64,000 bases of DNA, taken from positions 372,990 to 436,989 of the forward strand of contig NW_019091443.1 in NCBI RefSeq assembly GCF_001949145.1, read 5' to 3'. Position numbers and translations under genes: made by a program. Below, piece after piece: positions 22,345-34,500 of this stretch (position 1 is its first letter; each line of letters starts with the position of its first letter). Below the pieces are notes generated by a model, which saw nothing but the letters and a program-made list of their open reading frames with translations, ran no database searches and was not told the DNA's origin. This stretch comes from Acanthaster planci (Eukaryota > Echinodermata > Asteroidea > Valvatida > Acanthasteridae).

Positions 22345-25300
22345 CTTTATTTCACTAAATAAACAAAAACAAAAACAGGGTTACTGTAACCGTTTAGTAA
22401 ATCGTTATTTGTGTACCCTGTTGATAGTTGATTATTACTAACTTAACAATTATCGGATTTTGCAGAAAAATGAGAGCAAATTTTATAGAACTGGATATTA
22501 TAACAACCCCCTCCACCCCCAAATACTTCCGGTCTTCGTATTGAGTTTTAGTGACAAAATTTTATATGGTCTGGGGTTTGATGAACTTTCTACACAAAGT
22601 GGCTGTCCAGGCTGAAACCTTACCATTCCCATAAGGAAAATATATATACCAGAAGCAAAATTACAACAACCATTTAAATGGTCGTCCAGAGACACATAAG
22701 CTCAGTCACGCAGAAATCATTTCAAGATTAGCAAGCCAACCCCCCCCAAAAAAACCAAAAAAATGAAAAGAAAAGCAAGCGAGAAACACACAAAATAAAG
22801 TTAATCTTTCTGTATTTGTCTGACAATTTCTGCAATATCACAATTCTGCAAAAACGGAAGAAATATAAAACTGTAGAACTACTAATCACTGAAATCATCG
22901 TTGCCGGAATAAAGTTATAAACTAGGAGATGGACAGTCAAAAGCCAATTTCAATTTACACCTGTACATGTAAAAATCAAGTCTGAAACGCCTTGGGCTTC
23001 TGTTTAGAGACCATTAGTGCAGTTTGGAAAGAATTCCAAATATGGACGTCGCTAATTTCCCCCAGTTACTTAATTGGAAAGCAGTAACATGACTATAAGG
23101 CCCAACGTTTACTCACGTAAAAAACACAATTTTTCACACTAGTCTCATAGGGTTTGTGTACAAAACGCAGGTAGCGTCCGTGTATGGAACTCTTTCCCTG
23201 ATGTGAATATGGTCTGAAAAGTGTTGACCAAACTATACCTGTATATGCATATGCAACGTATATACAAAAATACTTGTCTTACCTTACGAAACGATTAAAA
23301 GCATCGATTTGAGACACTGACTTCTCACATGAGGGTCTGTATTCATTTCTGGGTTTAGAACCACAGCATTTTCACGAATCCACCTTTCACATGCCAGGCA
23401 ACGAAAACCAATGCTGTTCCTTGTGGTATTGTGCACCCAGTCAGAAATTTCAATGACGTTTTCAAAGGTGCTTGGGCGTTCACCAGTAACCTACAGAAAA
23501 CCTTTGTCAAATGACCTTTTTTGTCTTTTGTTATGGAAATTTCTGCTGTGGCAATCTGTACCCTCCCAAAATATGTTGTCAGGCCACATTGCAGGGAAAG
23601 GTATTCAGGCGTATCACCGATATGGACACAGTTACCTCAACCACAGCTGCACTGAACGATACGATCGCAGACTGAGACCCACCTTTGTTGTCTGATTACG
23701 TTCGTAAAGTAGGGGACCACAACGAGTGAAGGGTTTCGAAGTACACATATGCAGCAAGGTATGAGACGGAGAGAACCCCCCCCCGCTTTGTGTAAGTCAT
23801 TGCCTCGCAGGAATCTGCGGAATTCCTTTCAGACATCCTGGGGGGATGTGTTAAGTAACAACAGTCTGGAATGTGTATAGGGATTGGACATGTTGGGGGG
23901 GGGTACCCCTCGGTCTCATTTCTTGCTGGGTATAGAAGTACGTTTCATGAAAGCCTAGCACGCGGACCCCTGCACTATCTCTGAACTGCGAGTGTAGAAT
24001 AACTAACAGTTGCTATCAGAATTTTTGATCGGTTTGTCTGAAATTAGAAAATTATAAAGCTGAAAAATGAAACCTAAAACATGTTCTTTCTGATTTCTAA
24101 TTGCCTTGACAACAGAATACCTAATATGAACTTAAATTTCTGTCTGCCAGCCAAAAAAAAGGAAAATCTGCCTTTTACAGTAGGCTATGTAATTGAAAGG
24201 CAGAGATCGAGCACGAATGAAGACTTTACACAAACATCCAACTTTTCAATTGATGGAAAAGCAGGAGAGATGCCTGGAACTACGTGCATGGTGACCGTTT
24301 AAGCAGATTTTTGGCTAGATTTGATAGATTTTGTGGGGAAATACGCTTTTGACAGAAAATTTAGCAGAATGAGTATTTTCTAGCAGAATTTCAGCAGAGT
24401 TCTTAAAAATTTTGGATTTTAGCAGAGAAATTAAGCAGACACGAAATTTTGAACAACCTTTTAAAACTAAATTATCAAGTTTTGTTGAGTTTTCAAACCC
24501 ATAAACGACGGGACAGACAAGCCAGTCTATTTGGCTAGTAAGCCTTAAATTATCAGCGGTTTATGAATTAGCCTAAGTATAACTTGTTTGTAATAAATAT
24601 CATGTCGTGGTCAAACAATTGTTAAAATACGGACGTGAATTAAAGCATTTATAATGCATTTGTTAAATTTTAAGTGAATTGACAGATTTTTATCGAATCT
24701 AGCAGAATTTGGTGTGCATCTATCATCTGGTTACCCTGATTACGTACGTGCCCATCTCCAAAACTAGATTCTATTGCGCTAACAACGGTCACGTAACTGC
24801 GGGAGCGTAGATAAGGGCCGGGGCCAAAACCAAACATTTTTGTCAAAGTGTTAGGTTAAAACATTTTTGTCAAAGTGCTAGGTTATCTCAGTGTACAGAG
24901 ACTCTTCTGTATACATGTAGTTTGCTGAACAAGTGAACATTATTTAGTCAATCCATGAAGGGATTTTCGCTTTAACGAAACCGGCACGTAAGTAGGACGG
25001 GTACTTTGGTACACCTTTTTCTCCAGCTATTGGACATCATGAAAAATGTATTCACCTGCAATGAATTTCATATTTGTAACTTTACAAAGAGTCTCAAATG
25101 AAATCATGGTCACGTTCGACTAAGTTAAACGTAAAAGGAATAAATTAAGAAAGGGGAAAGGAGGTCTTCAACGACACACCAGAAGCAGCTTGAAATTTTG
25201 TTAGACTGGACGCTGTGATTGTGTGAACCGAGTACATTCTGAAAACTGTAACTGATTTGACTTGTCCTCTTACTATCTGCATAGCCTCCTGTGGTGATAT

Positions 25301-26549
25301 CGGTCCATTAAGTCGACATTCATACATAAGGGATAATGAGAAGAAAGAAACTTTATTTAGCCTTTGTGGAACTGGTTGTCAATTACATCTTCAAATTTCA
25401 ACATTATAAAATAAAATATTCAACATCATTAAGGAATTGATTCAAAGAATTAATTTTGAATATGCAGCTGTTTGATGCGGACTAGACTTAGGCCTAACTA
25501 TCACCTCGTGAGAAAAATGTTAACTAATCATTCGTAACCTCCATCGCATCACTTCAGCAGTGGGCATCGTTTTAAACCAGTTTACACAATGAACTTACTC
25601 AATGAACTTAAATACTTTTTTTACTATACATCGGTGCAGTTCTTTCCTTAAGCATTTAAAAAAAAAGCACAACCAACTCCAAGTCATCTTTCCTGATCTG
25701 AAGTGTGTCGTGACTCTTGTATGTTTATTCTATGTCCATGCGTACACGAAAGAGCACTTTTGTATGCTCACTGTTTGCCTGTCGATTGTATTTCTCAGTT
25801 TTCACTTCGGCTTAACAGATGTCCCCTGCCTGTATTTACTTATATTTCTAACATGGGCGCATGTACATATGACCCATAATCATCATTCATTCTACATCCA
25901 TGTAGTTGATGACTGTTTCTTGTTAAATGACACCAATAAAATAAATGCAACGTAATCACATCAAATGTTGATTTTAACATTTCTGTATCTATCCCCCGGC
26001 AGGCAAATGTACGCTGTGACCTCTATCTATTATAGCCACTGTATTAGTCGTTTTCTCAGACTCACAAATTCACAGATAGACTCGATGGCGGTTCAATCTA
26101 CCCACCAGTATGGCTGCGATCAAGTCTTCTTGTCATCACAAATTAATCACAGGTAATATTCAAAAGTCGTTTGGTTCATGGCAAACGGCTGGTCATAAAA
26201 TTGACTTCAAGATGTGATTATAATTTGACTTCCGATTGACAAAACTTTTTCACAATACATGTAGGCCCACTTGCCAATGTACAACCATGCTAAGAGCTAA
26301 ACCAAAGGAAGAAGTATATGTGCACCCACGCAGTTTATTGATGCAATCAATTTTTAAGTATTATGACGAGCATCGAATTTGCTGGAAGTACACTTGCAGT
26401 AAAAGTGATTCTTAAAAAAGTGAAAAGCAAACTGTGTCCATACTTCAAACATTAAAGTACCGGTGAGCAATCTAAGCCAACCAGAAGATGAGCCTGGGGT
26501 ACAAATCACTTTTGTGATTATTTCCAAGCTTTAAATACAGATGTTTCCT
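22345..26549. other. Gene-poor stretch, probably introns of the membrane-protein gene
   Basis: No exon could be confirmed. A minus-strand frame at 25145-25327 (YECRLNGPISPQEAMQIV...) reads like protein, perhaps part of an extracellular domain, but has no clean splice sites. At 24300-24720 the word TTTAGCAGAAT recurs between GGTGACC and GGTTACC, a possible decayed inverted-repeat element. Poly-C/G runs occur near 22740, 23780 and 23900. Confidence 0.4.
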
Positions 26550-26559
26550 TTTGACTGTC

Positions 26560-27270
26560 CTTTTAACCACCGATACCTCTGCTGATAACCTAGAGATCCA
26601 GAGATTGGCTATGCTCATCAGCAATCATCTGTCATCCCAGGCCCACTTCCAAATACCACACTCTTTGCAGAAGATAGCCTATTGTACCATAAAATAAATT
26701 CACCATCTGATACCATTTTGCTCCAAAACGATCTTGATACTAATTATAGATTGGAAAGAGTGGCAAATACAATTCAACACTGAAAAAATGTCTCACAACG
26801 CACAAAGAAAAACTCAGTTTTCCGTGCGTACAACTTCAATAGGAAGAAACTGCGAATAACGTGAGATCATTCATACTTTGCACTTACACTTAACGGTGAT
26901 TGCAACTGATCCTCTCACATAAACAAGATCACAACTTGTGCTAAGCAGGTGACTGGTATAAGCACCAGGCGTAGCTTCAAATCTTGCTGCAAAGATGTAA
27001 AATCCCGCCCTTGGTTCGCCTATGGATGGGCCTTGTTTACAGAAGGGGTAAGAAACAGCTAGAAGGCATCAAGCGATCTGCTGCAAGACTGTGCTTTAAC
27101 AACTACGACAGAGAAGTAAGCGCCACCGCTATGCTACATCATATAGGCTGGCCACAATTTGAGCTAAGAAAAGTAAAATCCCGGTTAAAAATGCTTGTAG
27201 ACATTAACCATGATATGAGCTTGCAGACAAGTAGGCTACTTTTACCATCGCCCCAATGCAAAAACTAGGA
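26560..27270 (+). pseudogene. Decayed non-LTR retrotransposon reverse transcriptase
   Basis: The plus strand carries LFAEDSLLYHKINSPSD near 26655, a degraded version of the F/YADD active-site block. Downstream it continues ...TTCAKQVTGI and RGKKQLEGIKRSAARLCFNNYDREVSATAMLHHIGWP, then RKVKSRLKML. This order is the C-terminal half of jockey/CR1-type reverse transcriptases (pattern IEKVQRRAARFV.NNY......SVS.ML..LGWP.L..RR...RL.ML). Frame breaks and the altered catalytic region show it is dead. Its 5' end is absent. Confidence 0.85.
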
Positions 27271-30200
27271 TATGCATGTACAGCACTAATTTCTTCCCAT
27301 CAATCACACTGCATTAGAATGCTCTACCTAAAACGATTGTCAATAAAACCCAACTAGATCATTTTAAGATCACTGCGGTCGATTATATCTTTCAAGGGGA
27401 TTACTGAATTTAGATTTTCTAGCTCTGCGACACGCCTGCTCTAGTGGGATAGTTTAACTGGTTTACTGGAGTATCTCGATATAGATGAAGAATTTAAATT
27501 TCATTAACAATATGCCACTACTAAAAATTTGCTTCAGATGCCAGTTATCAAATGGAATGAAATTCAGTTCATTACCCAACAGGAGCAACAGTTAGCAATT
27601 TTAGCCTGGTTTGGGCACTGGAAAGTCTGGCGGGAGTTCTCACTCAAATTCTAACACCACGTACAACCAACAAGGGTTAGTATAATACGGACCACAGAAA
27701 AGACACTGCAGTCATCACTCATCTGTGCCATCAAATGCAGGTTTAATACACCACATGCTGATCGTTGCTTCAGTAACAGAAAAGGCATAAAATTTACATT
27801 GAGTACGGAAAGGACAGAAATGTCCAGCGGCTCCATTTTCCACAGTATGAAGCCAGTTAAAAATCTTCTTTTGAGTTTTGGTTTTCGCACCCATCAATAC
27901 ATTTTCTGTTATAACACACTTCTTGCTAGTTCTTCATCCAGGTTGACTGAAAGTCAGATGGGATTCACTTGGCTACATTGGCTAGTGCATAAAATTTGCA
28001 TCAGTATGAATTAGACACGTGTCTAGACATTGATACCAATAATTTCTGGAGTAATGCCCGACACAAACCAATGACTGGTCACAGCGCCCTCCCATGACTT
28101 GACAGTGACCAGCAACTCAAAATCTTAAGCCACCGGTACGCAGTAAGGATGCTAATTGTAACATTTGCTCATGGGTAAATTGTTTAATTCAAACAGTTCA
28201 GTTATGAAACCGTTAAAAATTTCTTCTATTTGTATTTTTGACAGATGTGTGTTATACAACACATTTAGAGTGTACACACGAGAAGTTGAACACTCGTAGT
28301 CCATATGTGTATACAACTATTTTATTCCTTTTTTTCTAATAATAATAACTGTATTTATATAGTGCCAAATGAATGGGGTATCGAACGCATTTTTTCCGAA
28401 TAGAGTGTATTTCTTTCTGTAATTTTTGTCACAATTCATAGGCAAGGTCCCACAGCAATGATTTTGATCTGGTGCACAACATACTTCATTCTACTTTATC
28501 AACATACACAGCCTCCAGATGTGTAAATGTTTCTCGTCTGAATACAAATGTCAACCTTTTCTGCTGATGGTGAAGCTCACAGTACTCTTTGGAGACAAAC
28601 TATACTGGCTGCAAAACTGTCAGCAGGAGTTGGGTATTTTGTAGTATTCATTTGTTTGTTTCCTGTTCTAAGTTTAGTACCATATATTAGACTTTGGCTC
28701 CTCAATTCCCTTTGAAAGTGAACAAGTTGAATTCATATTATCACAAATAAATTCACCTTCTGATTCTTTTTCAATTTGTGTCATGAAAATCTAAAAGTTG
28801 ATTTCAACTGGCCTGATACCTAAAGATGTACGATATAACAATCACTGAGTTCTGCATATCACAATGACACACATTGTCCTGGATGGCATATTCTATTACA
28901 TTGTGTGCAACAGTGCTAAAGTGCATTCAGTAAACTGTACTACGTAATAAAGGTGGCAGACTGCTTACATGTTCCAACATGTTACTTGTAGAAAAACTAC
29001 AACTGGAATGATTATACAAACCCTGTGCAAGTTTGAACTTTGAGGTTGCAATGCAAGAATTAGTTTGTAGTTTACAGCTTCTAATGTGATTACATTCAAA
29101 GCCACTGCAAAATAACATACATGTACTCCAATGCAATACTATATCCAATCCCACACTAAATATAAAATTGCACTTCATTGGCATGTCAAAATTAGCATTA
29201 TTTCAATTGATACACAAGGAAGACAAAATTCTGAACAAAACTGATACACATGGATACATATACCAGAGTGGGTAATAATCTCTATTATGGTCATTAATAA
29301 AAAAAAGTACCAAGTACCAAATGTCTTGAAATTCATGAAAATTTAGTCATTCCTCATAATATAAGCTGATGAAGAAACAGTGAAAATGAAAAAAGACACA
29401 ATACAAAAAACAATGACAAACAAGTAAAACTGCAGAAGTTAAATTGCAAAATAACACCTGTTTACTCCTGTGATATAGAAGTAAACAAACAAAACAAGAA
29501 ACAAACACAAATCAACAGTCAAAACTGTTTCCTTCCATAATATCAACGGATCATAAGATAGGGATATCTTCCGAAAACAGCCGTCAAAACAGCTGGAGCA
29601 TATAAGGCGTGGGGTCCAGAGCCCACTTAAGGGCCCTGGGAAAATTTTGAAATGTAGATGCTCTGTGGTGCATTTTACAGCCTCCTGGTAGTCAATTTTT
29701 CCTTGCAATTTAGGCTATGCATAGTTTAATGTTACTTTTTCTTCATCTGTCTCAAAGGTTCAAATGAACTATGGTAGGTATCCAAATGTCACATGGAACA
29801 CTAATGACTCAACTCACTTAGGTAGTTGAACTGCAATCAAACCATAGACCATTTACACAATGTCTAAGGTATTGTGAATCTGTCATGACAAGTTCATGAA
29901 AAACTTGTAATATCCCTATGCCAGCTATTAAATGTGTAAATCCTTCAACCATTTTGCATTTAACTTGAGTCATTAATAACTACTCTGTGATACAGGCACA
30001 GATGGGGGACCCCCTTCATTGCCATTCTTTTTCCTTTTTTTAATTTGTAGGCCTGCATCTGTAGGTTGGAAGATCCACTAAAAAGCATGAACCTTTCGGG
30101 ATCTCAAGTTGCATGTACAGTTATTAAGGACAAAACAAAGAGATTAAATGGCTTCACCAATAGTGACAACGACATGTAATACCCACCACCCTGAACAAAA

Positions 30201-31431
30201 AATTCCCGACCCCCCTCCCAAGCAAAAACTTCTGGATTGGCCTCTGTAATATAAACATAACATGTTTAGGGTGTCAAAGAATGTACGTGTTGGTCAGATT
30301 GCATACAGTGAACAGAAGCTTTATTCAATCTAATCAATACATGATCATTCATCAATACCTCAGACGTGTAATCAGTCATTCAGTCATACATGTCCTAGGT
30401 ATTTCAGTATATGGTCTCATATCATTTTTTTTCTTGCCCAACCCTATTCCTAAACTTTCCAGTGATAATAAAGCAGTTTGGATATTTCTGAGGCCTCAAC
30501 TTGTTAAAGACTTATTTCCTTTTGGTGGGACGGAATCGTGCACCCTAAATGGCTTGCTATACGAGTTCTCTACGCACAAATGGCAAAAGACACTACTGTA
30601 CATGTTAATTGTCCCACAAAGGCTTCAGTCCACGCCAGTAACATCAAATAAAATTTGTTTACGGGAAAAAACACAATGAGCAAGATTAGAACAGGTTATC
30701 TAGAATGTTTCTTGGTATAAAACAGTAAATATTTCATTGTATACACAACATATTCTCAAATAAAATATCCAAAATTATTCATTTTGATAAATAGATTACT
30801 TTTTCAACATTGTGTCTCTTGCAACACATTATAAATGCAACATACATGTAATTACAACAAAAAGCAATCTTTCAACAAGTGATGTTTCCAGCTGATGCAG
30901 AAATCAGGGTAACACAAACAAGCATGACAATGCAAGTTGTATAGAGAGAGTGACTACAATCATATATTTCTTAGCTACTGGTGTTCAGCTACGGTACTTA
31001 AATATACATGTATGTGTGTATTTGTTGGAGTATAAGACAAAATGGGCACAAGGTAACATCAACAGCCCCTGAAGTCTCCATTATTTTGACAGTAATTCAC
31101 TATTTTCCTTGTCATAGAATTTATTCAGAGCCAGCAGTTTGGTTAACATAATATTGCTGATGACTTTTAGATCTTTCATTTTAGTATCAAAGCATTTCTG
31201 GGGTTGCATTTCTTTTCTGCCATGTACAATTTTCAATGCATTTTAATCACTGAATCACACCTGAAAGAAATTTTTCATAGCTTCACATGAAATCCTACTA
31301 AAATCTGGAACTGGCTTTTTGATTCCGGAAAGTGCAGTGAACTTAGAGAAGTAGAACAAGATGAGATACAAAAATTGATTATGACAACTTTTCATTGAAA
31401 AGTGAGTATGTCAAACATTTCAGTTGCTCAA
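27271..31431. other. Gap between the LINE fragment and TECPR2, including TECPR2 3' UTR
   Basis: AT-rich with no confident gene. A minus-strand frame at 27715-27897 starting MMGAKTKTQKKIFNWLH contains a His/Cys cluster (GHFCPFRTQCKF) and reads like a fragment of a coding element, but I cannot place it. The upper end should hold the TECPR2 3' UTR. Confidence 0.4.
31120..31125 (-). terminator. Candidate TECPR2 polyadenylation signal
   Basis: AATAAA on the minus strand about 310 nt after the TECPR2 stop codon. Other AATAAA copies occur nearby in this AT-rich DNA, so the choice is not certain. Confidence 0.3.
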
Positions 31432-31574
31432 TCACAGCAACTCCCAGTCATCTTCACCAATTGGTGAGCTCAGCTGCTCTACCTGTGGAATCCCACGGCG
31501 CTGGAACATCTTGGTGAACCGTTGGTACAATTTGCCTTCATTACTGATAGCCCACAGGTCATCACTCTGAGTCA
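31432..31574 (-). CDS. TECPR2: TECPR2 last exon with LC3-interacting motif
   Basis: Encodes the last tectonin strand (DDLWAISNEGKLYQRFTK) and ends GEDDWELL. Human TECPR2 ends LEDEWEVI, reported as its LIR. The aromatic W, hydrophobic +3 position and preceding acidic residues of the canonical (W/F/Y)xx(L/I/V) motif are present here as WELL at the extreme C-terminus. Confidence 0.93.
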
Positions 31575-34500
31575 CTGTAGAGGTAAATATCGGTGAGGAA
31601 ATGTAACTTTCTGCTGAATAATCAGCAAAAGAAGATTAGTAAAACATCAGATAAAAAGGAAAGTCGTGACCAGGCAATACTGCTGCCAACGTTAATGTCA
31701 ATTCCCATGTTTGAAAGTTAAGATGACAAACTAAATGCCACTGCAATTCTAAGAACTCACTGAAAATAATGCAGATTCTGTGTAGTTGGCATACACTATC
31801 TTTATGAACGTTTTTCTGCGACTGAATTAAAGTAATTTGACATTTCTCTCAACATTTAATTTCTCTCAAATTCGTGAATGAGGACACTTTTCAAAATTAT
31901 GTACTTTTTTACTTTGTGCTTTGAAATACCAAGGACAGTTCAAGCCCGTAATGTATTTAAGTTGTTTCTCAAGAGAAGTTTTTGGGTGATGACAGTGAAA
32001 ATTCATACCATCAGACACGATGCCCCTAACTTTTTTTCACAAGCCAGCCTGACCAGAAATGTTGACTTTTTATGAGCCTGCCAGCATTTTCAATGATCTG
32101 CATGTTTGTTTGTGTTTTTAACTTTTTTAACAATGTTTCTACGTAAAGACATGTACATATCATTTTCTGATAATACACTGCTATCTTGGGTTCTTAGTTT
32201 ATTAATAAACTGGACAATGAACTTCCAGACTCCTATATGAACTAAATTCTGAAGTTGAATTAACAGATCCTAGGACAGTGGCCCTTGGCTCATGTTGCAT
32301 ATAGGACTGCAAGTTTAAAACATATAAAACAAGAAAGACCGTGCATGTACTTTCATTTTATTGTCGCCATTAACTTTATTAAGCTCCAACAAGCCCAACA
32401 AGTGTAAGCCTAATCAATCACTGAACAAAAATGTTTACTTTCTGCAATCTTTCAGAGAGAATTTTCAATGAAACCTGGACTACTTGAAATCCACACAATG
32501 CACCACTCAAAATGTGCACGTGATCGTAGGTTAACAAGTGATGCTCCACCTGCCTGATACAAGTTACCACATTAGGCCATCAATTACTGCCCAGTCTGGC
32601 AACGCAAAAGTTGGAGAATGGCTAATGTTTCCTCACTTACTGAATGGACTGACTGGGATTTCTTTTATTTTGTAAATGTGCTTGTCAACAACTCTTACTG
32701 ATTTGGGTAAAAAATATCGTCAAACAGTTGTTGGGTGCAGTGAAAGACACTAAAGATGTATGCCTCAGACATAGAGTATTGGTACAATAATGCTTATGAA
32801 GCCCTTGTGCGCTGCTAATGTATACAACCTACATGCATATCATTCTTCACCGTGAGCGCCCGACGCCTGGTTTGTTAATTCTTTTTATTTATTATACACA
32901 AAATGTCAGCAACCATACTTTTTGTTATCCAAAACCAACCACAACTGGAAAGTAATTATTTCACTGGAATAATTTGAACTTAACTTCGAATGGTGATTGT
33001 TTTGGAAGACTACATTGGGTTAGTAAGATCAGGGGAATTTTTCAAAACTAGCTACAACAGAATTTGTCAAAATTACATGGTGAAAACCAATTAAAAATCC
33101 TGTTACCGTACGGTAAGTATGAAACTATTTTGATATTTACCTGCATTCTCAATTGCCTTCTCATGCTACAAGTGGGATTAATGTGGGGCAGCAAAGTAAA
33201 CTCTGAGTGCATTTTTTTCATCTCATGATGTCCATCTGTGGCTAAGTATTCTATCTCAGCCTATTAATGTTGTAAATAACGTTGGCACTGCTCAGAAATT
33301 TGAAAGAAATAAATCCTCAATGGGGTTAAACTTTTGAATATACAGTTCTTTATCGATGTTATGCTTGATTTTTCAACCAAACTGAGGACATAGCAATAAA
33401 TGCAAGGAACTAGACCTGCTTAAGTTTTCACCACTAGCACATAGCGCTTGATAATGCACAGTGTGTTTGGAGATCACTTGGCAGGTAGCCAACAGTTGGC
33501 CAAGCCACAATGGCATGTGAGAACTACATATGTGACCCGCTCTGCAAAAAAGGGGAATAAGTCGCGCAATTCCAAAATATGTTATGGCCTGTTCTATTTG
33601 GAAAGAGCAAGATGTCTTCAAAAATGTGATTTTTGTGTTTTTTCCTCTGCTAGTTGTATAACATTTATGTTTTCAGAATTTGTGACTACAAACATGGATA
33701 CTGATGAATGAAGATGAAAATTTGATCATTCAGTAGGAAATCCTACATAGCATTGTGTTTCCAAGTGCTACACTTACTGAGCTTTTTCTCGAAAAGTGCT
33801 TTTATTAAACCCGAAAATGTGGATATACAAATGTCTAGATATCTCTGGAACACAGTGCACTACAGGGGTCATTCATAAATCAAATTGTAGCTTTTGATGT
33901 ACTCAATCCAGTCATATCAAAAACTCATAACCTGAATCTGGCGACTTATTACCCATTTTTCTAGAGCCGGTCACATATTTGGCTAGTACACCAGCTTCAA
34001 GCTTAAACCTTGTAGTAGGAGTAAGAGTGTTAGTAAATACCTGAGAGGTAGGTGTAGCTTCCAGGAACCTTCTTCCAGTAGTCACCCATACAGTTTTTCT
34101 CAGTAATACCAAAGCGGCAAGCAATGTCCCCATTGGGACATAGTGCCCATACTGTACTGCAGCTAATGCACAGGTGGATGGCTTGAGTCCCTGAGGCGTT
34201 TAAGGAAAAAAGCAGCTTATAAGAAATTAAAAAAAAGAAAGTGTAAAGTTTTGGAAAGTGAAAGCCACTTCAGCCACAGTACAGCTACAGTATATATATC
34301 CCAAGGACATCTGATGCTGCACAGACAAAATGGCAGTGCGCTTGTATTGACCTGCACTCTTTGGCTGTAATTTTTGCCGATCAATGATACACGCCATCAT
34401 CTGATTTAGTTATTTGTTCCAAGTACAGCCTGAAGCACAGAGTGATTGTAATGGAAAAATAGAACGTTCTGATCTTCGGTACACAGTAAGTAGAACATCT

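Noticed and set aside
25145-25327. Extracellular exon of the membrane-protein gene
   Set aside because: Protein-like, but the polypyrimidine tract lies inside the frame without a usable AG, and no clear donor follows.
25602-25955. 117-codon plus-strand frame rich in Phe, Leu and His
   Set aside because: Typical of chance frames in AT-rich DNA; no splice context and no recognisable family.
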